15,196 bases of DNA from assembly GCA_011046015.1 (NCBI GenBank), contig DSBO01000024.1, positions 1 to 15,196 of the forward strand, in the 5' to 3' direction. The notes beneath the pieces are model-generated. The model did not search any database. It saw nothing but the letters and a program-made list of their open reading frames with translations, and was not told where the DNA came from. Origin of the DNA: Thioalkalivibrio sp. GTDB lineage: Bacteria > Pseudomonadota > Gammaproteobacteria > SpSt-1174. Shown in pieces: positions 9,290 to 14,395 of the stretch (the stretch's first letter is position 1; each line of letters starts with the position of its first letter). The position numbers and the translations under genes were made by a program.

Positions 9290-10063
9290 ATGAGTCGAGA
9301 GAGTCGTGTCTTCGGACTGCACGCCGTCACCGCGGCCCTGCGCAACGATCCGGAGAACGTCACACGCCTGCTGGTCGATCGCGGCCGGCATGACCGGCGG
9401 TTGAAGGAGGTGCTGGAGCTCGCGCGCGAGCATGGCGTCCGCGTCGAGCAGGTCGACGCCCGCCAGCTCGAGCGCGAGGCTGGCAGCGACCGCCACCAGG
9501 GCGTGGTGGCCCGTTACCAGGCCCCCGAGGCCCTGGGCGAGGAGGCGCTGGATGACATCCTCGCCACCCACCCACAGCCGCTGCTGCTGGTGCTCGACAG
9601 TGTCACCGACCCGCACAACCTGGGCGCCTGCCTGCGCACCGCCGATGCCGCCGGCGTGGCGGCCGTGATCGTCCCGCGCGACAAGGCCGTCGGCCTCACG
9701 CCCACTGTGCGCAAGGTCGCCTGCGGGGCCGCCGAATCGGTGCCCTTCATCCAGGTCACCAATCTCGCGCGCACCCTGGATTCCCTCAAGCAGCAGGGGC
9801 TGTGGGTGATCGGTGCGGCCGGGGAGGGCGCGGCCGAGCTTTATGACGTCGACTTCACAGGCGGCTGCGTACTGGTGATGGGTGCCGAGGGTAGCGGCAT
9901 GCGCCGCCTCACCCGTGAACACTGCGACCACCTGGTGCGCATTCCCATGCGTGGTCAGGTCGAGAGCCTCAACGTCTCCGTCGCCACCGGCATCTGCCTG
10001 TACGAGGCCCTGCGGCAGAGGGGAGTTGCAAGTTCCAGGTCACAAGCGGCAGGTCAACCCTAG
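9290..10063 (+). CDS. rlmB: 23S rRNA (guanosine-2251-2'-O)-methyltransferase RlmB
   Basis: RlmB uses S-adenosylmethionine to methylate the 2'-O of G2251 in the 23S rRNA P loop. The 257-residue product has an L30e-like substrate-binding domain (about 5-80) and a SPOUT/TrmH domain with NLGACLRTADAAGV (110-123), VMGAEGSGMRRLT (197-209) and the knot-forming SLNVSVATGICLYEA (226-240). E. coli RlmB is 243 residues and ends at about R244 here. The extra 13 residues (GVASSRSQAAGQP) coincide with a degenerate 7-bp repeat array starting at 10024, so the tail is probably repeat-derived and not functional. Other nearby ATGs (9270, 9282) are out of frame. Placement after rnr is the conserved arrangement. 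Confidence 0.96.
   Translation: MSRESRVFGLHAVTAALRNDPENVTRLLVDRGRHDRRLKEVLELAREHGVRVEQVDARQLEREAGSDRHQGVVARYQAPEALGEEALDDILATHPQPLLLVLDSVTDPHNLGACLRTADAAGVAAVIVPRDKAVGLTPTVRKVACGAAESVPFIQVTNLARTLDSLKQQGLWVIGAAGEGAAELYDVDFTGGCVLVMGAEGSGMRRLTREHCDHLVRIPMRGQVESLNVSVATGICLYEALRQRGVASSRSQAAGQP
10024..10058 (+). repeat. array of five degenerate 7-bp units (left arm)
   Basis: Five consecutive heptamers run AGTTGCA, AGTTCCA, GGTCACA, AGCGGCA, GGTCAAC. They lie inside the last codons of rlmB and relate to the cleaner array at 10152-10186 on the other strand. Aligned unit by unit with the reverse complement of that array, I count 25 matches in 35 positions, most of the differences being in the last unit. 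Confidence 0.65.
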
Positions 10064-10080
10064 GGCGGGCCGCGCCCGCC
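10064..10080 (+). other. all-GC hairpin immediately after the rlmB stop
   Basis: GGCGGGC (10064-10070) pairs with GCCCGCC (10074-10080) around a CGC loop, giving a perfect 7-bp G-C stem. An A-run follows on the plus strand, so it lacks the U-run of an intrinsic terminator in either direction. It may protect the rlmB mRNA 3' end. Confidence 0.4.
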
Positions 10081-10099
10081 AAAAAGTGCCCATACCGGG

Positions 10100-10117
10100 G
10101 CGGCAGGGTGCCGCTTT
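10100..10117 (+). terminator. possible weak terminator after rlmB
   Basis: GCGGCA (10100-10105) pairs with TGCCGC (10109-10114) around a GGG loop and is followed by TTT then CC. The stem can be lengthened by two G-U pairs. The T-run is short, so termination here would be partial at best. Confidence 0.35.
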
Positions 10118-10151
10118 CCGGCCAGGAGCGCTGCCCGATCGCGGTTTCTCT

Positions 10152-10186
10152 TGCGACTTGCGGCTTGTAACTTGCGACTTGTAACT
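10152..10186 (-). repeat. array of five 7-bp units (right arm, inverted)
   Basis: On the minus strand five perfectly phased heptamers read AGTTACA, AGTCGCA, AGTTACA, AGCCGCA, AGTCGCA (consensus AGTYRCA; one unit has C at the third base). It is the inverted counterpart of the array at 10024-10058, with 93 bases between them, and it overlaps the rpsF promoter. Confidence 0.8.
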
Positions 10187-10193
10187 GTAGAAT
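10165..10193 (+). promoter_or_regulatory. candidate promoter of the rpsF operon
   Basis: TTGTAA at 10165-10170 and TAGAAT at 10188-10193 are spaced by 17 bases. The -10 matches 5 of 6 consensus positions and the -35 matches 4 of 6. The -35 falls inside the heptamer array, which offers a TTG every seven bases. The -10 is followed by CACGCGCC, a GC-rich discriminator typical of ribosomal-protein and stable-RNA promoters. Transcription would start near 10200. Confidence 0.6.
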
Positions 10194-10207
10194 CACGCGC
10201 CTTTCAT

Positions 10208-10228
10208 GGGCCGGAAACGGTCCTTTTT
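10208..10228 (+). terminator. terminator-like hairpin in the rpsF leader
   Basis: GGGCCG (10208-10213) pairs with CGGTCC (10218-10223), including one G-U pair, around a GAAA loop of the stable GNRA class. TTTTT (10224-10228) follows directly. This is the form of an intrinsic terminator or attenuator. It lies 56 bases before the rpsF start and only a few bases after the inferred transcription start, so it could stop rlmB read-through or attenuate the ribosomal operon. Confidence 0.55.
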
Positions 10229-10232
10229 CCTT

Positions 10233-10258
10233 GCCTCACCGCTCGCATGGCGGGAGGC
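10233..10258 (+). promoter_or_regulatory. second rpsF leader hairpin, candidate S6:S18 regulatory site
   Basis: GCCTC (10233-10237) pairs with GAGGC (10254-10258) and CCGC (10239-10242) pairs with GCGG (10250-10253), leaving one bulged A (10238) and a 7-base loop. The nine-pair stem ends 11 bases before the AAGGAG ribosome binding site (10269-10274). Many bacteria carry in the rpsF leader an RNA motif bound by the S6:S18 complex; position and the CCG in the bulged stem suggest this could be such a site, but I cannot confirm the consensus. Confidence 0.4.
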
Positions 10259-10283
10259 TATGATCCGCAAGGAGTACCACAGC

Positions 10284-10697
10284 ATGCGTCACTACGAGAT
10301 CGTCTTCCTGGTCCATCCGGACCAGAGCGAGCAGGTCCCGGCGATGATCGAGCGCTATCGCGGCATTATCGAAGCCGCCGAGGGCAAGGTGCATCGCCTG
10401 GAAGACTGGGGCCGCCGTCAGCTTGCCTACCCCATCAACAAGATCCACAAGGCCCACTACGTCATGATGAACGTCGAGTGCGGCCAGGAACCCATTGAAG
10501 AGCTGGAGAGCGCGTTCCGCTTCAATGACGCCGTCATCCGCAACCTCGTGATGCGCATGAACAAGGTCTACACCGAGGCATCTCCGCTGGCCAAGGGTTC
10601 CGACGACAGCGAAGATCGTCCGCGCTCGCGGGGCGACGACAGCGACGAGCGTCCGCGTTCGCGCCAGGCCGAGAGTGAGGCTGCCGACGACGAGTAA
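10284..10697 (+). CDS. rpsF: 30S ribosomal protein S6
   Basis: S6 binds 16S rRNA together with S18 on the small-subunit platform. The product from ATG 10284 is 137 residues and starts with the family-typical MRHYEIVFLVHPDQ. It keeps the RNA/S18-binding core to about residue 97 (DWGRRQLAYPINK at 41-53). ATG 10284 is chosen because AAGGAG lies nine bases upstream; in-frame ATGs at 10206 and 10260 would add residues with no counterpart in S6, and 10206 overlaps the leader hairpin. The acidic tail holds an 11-residue tandem duplication (107-117 and 118-128) and ends in Glu, as in E. coli S6, where RimK adds further glutamates. priB begins six bases after the stop. Confidence 0.97.
   Translation: MRHYEIVFLVHPDQSEQVPAMIERYRGIIEAAEGKVHRLEDWGRRQLAYPINKIHKAHYVMMNVECGQEPIEELESAFRFNDAVIRNLVMRMNKVYTEASPLAKGSDDSEDRPRSRGDDSDERPRSRQAESEAADDE
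10602..10667 (+). repeat. 33-bp tandem repeat in the rpsF 3' end
   Basis: Two adjacent 33-bp copies (10602-10634 and 10635-10667) encode DDSEDRPRSRG and DDSDERPRSRQ. The copies differ at a few positions, some of them silent, so the duplication is not brand new. It lies in the disordered C-terminal tail, outside the ribosome-binding fold. Confidence 0.8.
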
Positions 10698-10703
10698 GTC
10701 GCG

Positions 10704-11018
10704 ATGACCGCAGGGGTCAACCGGCTACGGCTCGACGGCCACCTCCATGGCGGCGTCGAGTCCCGGATCACCCCGGCGGGCATTCCCATCCATCGCTTTA
10801 CGCTGGCCCATGAGTCCAGCCAGGTGGAAGCCGGAATGGTGCGCGAAGCGCGTTGTCAGATAGCCGTCGTCGCCAGCGGCGAGACCCTGGCCCCGGTGGC
10901 CGGCTCGTTGCAGGAAGGGGATCGCGTTGTTGTCGAGGGATTCATTTCTCGCAGCAGTTTTCGAGATGAAAGTTACCGGATTGTCCTGCATGCGCAGGCA
11001 ATCGAATTGTTGAGATGA
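10704..11018 (+). CDS. priB: primosomal replication protein PriB (primosomal protein N)
   Basis: PriB is a dimeric OB-fold protein, related to SSB, that stabilises PriA on forked DNA and helps load DnaB when stalled replication forks restart. The 104-residue product resembles E. coli PriB (104): an N-terminal NRLRLDGHL strand, ITPAGIPIHRFTLAHES (22-38) and a C-terminal block with EGFISRSSFRDESYRIVLHAQAIE. A short SSB is the alternative, but the length, the HAQAIEL ending and the position between rpsF and rpsR all fit PriB. There is no strong ribosome binding site, and the 6-base gap after rpsF suggests translational coupling. Confidence 0.93.
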   Translation: MTAGVNRLRLDGHLHGGVESRITPAGIPIHRFTLAHESSQVEAGMVREARCQIAVVASGETLAPVAGSLQEGDRVVVEGFISRSSFRDESYRIVLHAQAIELLR

Positions 11019-11028
11019 GGTAAGAGCA

Positions 11029-11259
11029 ATGGCTCGTTATTTCCGTCGCAGAAAGTACTGCCGTTTCACGGCCGAAGGCGTTGAAGAGATCGATTACAAG
11101 GATCTTGCCACGCTGAAGAACTACATTACCGAAACCGGCAAGATCGTGCCCAGCCGTATCACCGGCACCAAGGCACGTTACCAGCGCCAGCTCGCGACCG
11201 CCGTCAAGCGTGCGCGTTTCCTGGCCCTGCTGCCGTACACGGATCGTCACGAAGCGTAA
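11029..11259 (+). CDS. rpsR: 30S ribosomal protein S18
   Basis: S18 is a small basic protein that pairs with S6 on the platform of the 30S subunit. The 76-residue product has the usual length and start (MARYFRRRKYCRF), the core IDYKDLATLKNYITETGKIVPSRITGT (21-47) and the basic helix ARYQRQLATAVKRARFLALLPY. A GAGG overlapping the priB stop (11017-11020) lies eight bases before the ATG. Nothing unusual is seen. Confidence 0.98.
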   Translation: MARYFRRRKYCRFTAEGVEEIDYKDLATLKNYITETGKIVPSRITGTKARYQRQLATAVKRARFLALLPYTDRHEA

Positions 11260-11312
11260 GTAGCGACGCGGCCCGGGGGCGTAGCGTAGTCCACGGGCTG
11301 CTGGTGACTGAT

Positions 11313-12227
11313 ATGCGTGGGCTCGCGGATTTCATCATGGCGGGCCGCATCCAGGCCGTGACCGCGGCCGTCGGGTTCGCGGTGCTGGCCATGTTACTGC
11401 CACCGGTGGCGTTGTTGAGCGGCGCGGTGGTGGCGCTGGTGACGTTGCGACTGGGCCTGTCAGCCGGGCTCACCGTCGCCGCGCTGGGCAGCGTGGCACT
11501 GGCCCTGATGGGCTGGGTGATCGCCGGGCGGCCGGAGCTGGGCCTGCTGTTTGGCCTTGGACAGTGGCTGGCGCCGGTGCTGTTTGCCGAGCTGTTGCGC
11601 CGCACGGTGTCCTGGCGCGTTACACTGCAGGCCCTGTTGCTGGTCAGTCTCGGGCTGGTGGTGCTGGGGCAGGCCATGTGGCCGGAGCTGTCCGGCTACT
11701 GGCGCACGCTGCTGGAGCAGATGATGGCGCCGGGCCTGACCGAGGGTGGGCTGACGCCGGATCAGATCGACGAGGCGCTGGATCGCCTGGCCGCCATCAT
11801 GACCGGCATCCTCGGGGCCTCGCTGATGCTGGGCACCGCGCTGATGGTGGTTATCGGGCGCTACTGGCAGGCCGCCCTGTACAACCCGGGCGGCTTCGGC
11901 GAGGAATTCCGCGAGCTGCGTCTCGGGTTGTGGCCGGCGGTGCTGGTGCTGGGCCTGGTGCTCGGCGTCGCGTTTCTGGACAGCGTCCTGATTGGCCAGT
12001 TGGCGCTGGTGGCGGCGGCAATGTTCATATTTCAGGGCCTGGCCCTGGCCCATGGGCTGGCGGGCCGGCTGAAATGGCACGTGGGCTGGCTGGTGGCGCT
12101 GTACGTGCTGTTGCTGTTGCCGCCGTTTTCGCCCTACGCGGTGGCGATGGTCACCGCGTTCGGGGTCATCGACTGCTTCGCGGATTTTCGCGCCCGGGTG
12201 GGCGCCGGATCGCGGGGCGACGAGTAA
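11313..12227 (+). CDS. DUF2232 family polytopic membrane protein
   Basis: Very hydrophobic protein of 304 residues with about seven or eight predicted transmembrane helices, a loop near residues 128-160 rich in polar residues (LTEGGLTPDQIDEALDR), and a conserved-looking segment RYWQAALYNPGGFGEEFREL before the last helices. This fits the DUF2232 (YybS-like) family, whose function I do not know. ATG 11313 is chosen because MRGLADFIMAGR resembles the start of pseudomonad relatives as I recall them; GTG 11304 and ATG 11337 are in-frame alternatives, none with a strong ribosome binding site. It lies 53 bases after rpsR and 45 before rplI, inside the ribosomal operon. Confidence 0.85.
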   Translation: MRGLADFIMAGRIQAVTAAVGFAVLAMLLPPVALLSGAVVALVTLRLGLSAGLTVAALGSVALALMGWVIAGRPELGLLFGLGQWLAPVLFAELLRRTVSWRVTLQALLLVSLGLVVLGQAMWPELSGYWRTLLEQMMAPGLTEGGLTPDQIDEALDRLAAIMTGILGASLMLGTALMVVIGRYWQAALYNPGGFGEEFRELRLGLWPAVLVLGLVLGVAFLDSVLIGQLALVAAAMFIFQGLALAHGLAGRLKWHVGWLVALYVLLLLPPFSPYAVAMVTAFGVIDCFADFRARVGAGSRGDE

Positions 12228-12230
12228 ATT

Positions 12231-12247
12231 CGGTGACGACACCGTTT
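12231..12247 (+). other. small hairpin before rplI
   Basis: CGGTG (12231-12235) and CACCG (12240-12244) pair around an ACGA loop and are followed by TTT. It stands in the 45-base gap between the DUF2232 gene and rplI. It could be a weak attenuator or processing site that adjusts L9 relative to the membrane protein upstream; this is inference. Confidence 0.35.
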
Positions 12248-12272
12248 AAATTGACGTTTCAAGGTGAGTGCG

Positions 12273-12731
12273 ATGGAAGTCATTCTGCTGGAAAAGATCG
12301 AAAATCTGGGTGGTCTCGGTGACAAGGTCAAGGTGCGTGCCGGTTATGCGCGCAACTACCTGATCCCGCAGGCCAAGGCGAAGTACGCCACCGCGGAAAA
12401 CGTGGCCGAGTTCGAGGCGCGCCGCGCCGAGCTCGAGAAGGCGGCTGCCGAGGCCCTGGCCGCGGCCGAGACGCGCAAGGCCAAGGTTGACGGCCTGGAA
12501 GTGACCATTACTGCCGCCTCCGGTAGTGAAGGCAAGCTGTTCGGTTCCGTCGGCACGCAGGACATCGCCGATGCGATTACCGCCGCCGCGGGCGTGGAAG
12601 TCGAGAAGCGTGAAGTGCGCATGCCGGAAGGCCCGGTGCGTCAGGCCGGCGAATACGAGTTCGAAGTGCACCTGCACAGCGACGTCGATGCCCTGGTCAA
12701 GGTCATCGTGGACGGCGAAGAACAGGCCTAA
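12273..12731 (+). CDS. rplI: 50S ribosomal protein L9
   Basis: L9 binds domain V of 23S rRNA near the base of the L1 stalk and influences frame maintenance. The 152-residue product (E. coli 149) starts MEVILLEKIENLGGLGDKVKVRAGYARNYLIP (first 20 residues are diagnostic on their own) and has the two-domain dumbbell form: an N-terminal RNA-binding domain to about 50, a long Ala/Glu-rich helix (about 45-75) and a C-terminal domain with the GKLFGSVGTQDIADAI segment. ATG 12273 is chosen over the in-frame GTG 12264 because AAGGTG (12261-12266) is well placed for it and L9 conventionally begins here. Confidence 0.98.
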   Translation: MEVILLEKIENLGGLGDKVKVRAGYARNYLIPQAKAKYATAENVAEFEARRAELEKAAAEALAAAETRKAKVDGLEVTITAASGSEGKLFGSVGTQDIADAITAAAGVEVEKREVRMPEGPVRQAGEYEFEVHLHSDVDALVKVIVDGEEQA

Positions 12732-12752
12732 GCTCGCACCCCATCGCACGGT

Positions 12753-12778
12753 CCGCCGGCCCCGTTCGGGGTCGGCGG
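12753..12778 (+). terminator. strong hairpin ending the ribosomal-protein operon
   Basis: CCGCCG-G-CCCC (12753-12763) pairs with GGGG-T-CGGCGG (12768-12778) around a GTTC loop, an 11-bp stem with one G-U pair, 21 bases after the rplI stop. No T-run follows (TCACTGTT), so it is either a U-poor terminator, as often found in GC-rich genomes, or an mRNA 3' stabiliser. Confidence 0.55.
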
Positions 12779-12816
12779 TCACTGTTCGTGCCCCCCCATG
12801 CCGGCGACGCCTGTCG

Positions 12817-12836
12817 TTGGTCACAGCTTGTCCACA
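12817..12836 (+). promoter_or_regulatory. DnaA-box-like pair upstream of dnaB
   Basis: TTGTCCACA at 12828-12836 differs from the DnaA box TTATCCACA at one position and equals the form favoured in high-GC genomes. A weaker TTGGTCACA starts 11 bases earlier at 12817, one helical turn away. The octamer CACAGCTT is repeated with the same 11-base period (12822-12829 and 12833-12840). The sites lie about 160 bases before the dnaB ATG. The rest of 12779-12994 shows no gene; a TAAACT at 12893-12898 is a poor -10 candidate without a matching -35. Confidence 0.45.
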
Positions 12837-12994
12837 GCTTTTCCTCCCCCTGTCCCGCGAGTTGTCCCTCTCCCCACGGGGCGTATCGAGGGTAAACTAC
12901 CATCTCAGCCACTTCCGGCCGGCATGAGTCCCTCCGCGTCGTGGCCCGGCCGCCTACAACCACCGCGAACAGCAGGTCTCGCTAAGGTACACGC

Positions 12995-14395
12995 ATGATC
13001 GAAGTCGCCAGTCGCAGCAACCGTCATCAGCGTTCGGTGGAGGATCTCAAGACCCCGCCGCATTCCATCGAGGCCGAGCAGGCCGTGCTCGGCGGGCTCA
13101 TGCTGGAGAACGGTGCCTGGGATCAGATCGCCGACCGCGTGGCGGAGGAGGACTTCTACCGCCACGACCACCGGCTGATCTTCCGCGCCATCGCCGACCT
13201 GGCCGAGCGCGGTAGCCCCTTCGACGTCGTCACCCTCTCCGAGTGGTTCCAGAGCCGCGGCGAGCTGGAGACGGTGGGCGGCCTGGCCTACCTCGGCACG
13301 CTGGCCAAGGACACGCCCAGCGCCGCCAATATCCGCGCCTATGCCGATATCGTGCGCGAGCGCGCCATCCTGCGCCGCATGATCGAAGTCGGCACCACCA
13401 TCGCCGACAGCGGTTACAACGCCGACGGGCGTGACAGCAAGGAGCTGCTGGACGACGCCGAGCGCCGGGTGTTCGAGATCGCCGAGCACGGCGCCCGCTC
13501 CCAGCAGGGCTTCAAGAGCATCAAGTCGCTGCTCAAGACGACGGTGGAGCACATTGACAGCCTGTTCGAGCGCGACGACCCCATCACCGGCCTGCCCACC
13601 GGCTACAACGACTTCGACGAGATGACCTCCGGCCTGCAGCACGGCGACCTGGTCATCGTGGCCGGACGCCCGTCCATGGGCAAGACCACCTTCGCCATGA
13701 ACGTCGCCGAGTACGCGGCCATCAAGCGCAAGACGCCGGTAGCCATCTTCAGCATGGAAATGCCGGGCGAACAGCTTGCCATGCGCATGCTCTCGTCCAT
13801 GGGCCGCATCAACCAGCAGCGCCTGCGCACCGGGCGCCTGGAGGAGGAGGACTGGCCGCGGCTGACCAGCGCCGTGTCGATGTTTACCGAGGTGCCGTTG
13901 TTCATCGACGACAGCCCCGCGCTGAGCCCCACCGAGATACGCGCCCGCGCCCGTCGCCTGATGCGCGAGCATGGCCAGCTGGGCCTGATCGTGATTGATT
14001 ACCTGCAGCTCATGCAGGCCGGCAGCCGGGCCGGGGAGAATCGCGCCACCGAGATATCGGAGATCTCGCGCGGCCTGAAGGCTCTGGCCAAGGAACTCAG
14101 CGTCCCCGTGATCGCGCTCTCGCAGCTCAACCGCTCGCTGGAGCAGCGGCCCAACAAGCGCCCGGTCATGTCCGACCTGCGAGAGTCCGGCGCCATCGAG
14201 CAGGATGCTGACGTCATCGTCTTCATCTACCGCGACGAGGTGTATAACCCGGAGAGTCCCGACAAGGGTACGGCCGAGATCATCATCGGCAAGCAGCGTA
14301 ACGGCCCCATCGGCACCGTGCGGCTCACCTTCCTGGGCCAGTACACCAAGTTCGAGAACTTCACCCCCGAGATCTATTCCAACGAGGGCTTCTGA
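12995..14395 (+). CDS. dnaB: replicative DNA helicase DnaB
   Basis: DnaB is the hexameric 5'-to-3' helicase that drives the replication fork and recruits primase. The 466-residue product (E. coli 471) has the N-terminal primase-interacting domain (about 18-120; PPHSIEAEQAVLGGLM at 21-36), a linker, and a RecA-like motor domain from about 195. Walker A is GRPSMGKT (224-231), Walker B ends at D335 in LIVIDYLQLM, and the conserved SQLNRSLEQR (376-385) and SDLRESGAIEQDAD (393-406) follow. No intein interrupts the usual insertion points. AAGG at 12984-12987 lies seven bases before the ATG. The TGA shares its A with the alr ATG. Confidence 0.98.
   Translation: MIEVASRSNRHQRSVEDLKTPPHSIEAEQAVLGGLMLENGAWDQIADRVAEEDFYRHDHRLIFRAIADLAERGSPFDVVTLSEWFQSRGELETVGGLAYLGTLAKDTPSAANIRAYADIVRERAILRRMIEVGTTIADSGYNADGRDSKELLDDAERRVFEIAEHGARSQQGFKSIKSLLKTTVEHIDSLFERDDPITGLPTGYNDFDEMTSGLQHGDLVIVAGRPSMGKTTFAMNVAEYAAIKRKTPVAIFSMEMPGEQLAMRMLSSMGRINQQRLRTGRLEEEDWPRLTSAVSMFTEVPLFIDDSPALSPTEIRARARRLMREHGQLGLIVIDYLQLMQAGSRAGENRATEISEISRGLKALAKELSVPVIALSQLNRSLEQRPNKRPVMSDLRESGAIEQDADVIVFIYRDEVYNPESPDKGTAEIIIGKQRNGPIGTVRLTFLGQYTKFENFTPEIYSNEGF

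Noticed and set aside
10024..10186. CRISPR array
   Set aside because: Units are 7 bp with no spacers and the two arms are inverted; nothing resembles repeat-spacer structure, and there are no cas genes.
10206..10283. N-terminal extension of S6 from ATG 10206
   Set aside because: The extra 26 residues have no counterpart in S6 and are encoded by the leader hairpins; ATG 10284 has the good AAGGAG.
12264..12272. GTG start for L9 giving three extra residues
   Set aside because: It overlaps the ribosome binding site of the ATG at 12273, where L9 conventionally begins.
12995..14395. Intein in dnaB, a frequent intein host
   Set aside because: The frame is 466 codons, close to the normal length, and the Walker A and other usual insertion sites are uninterrupted.
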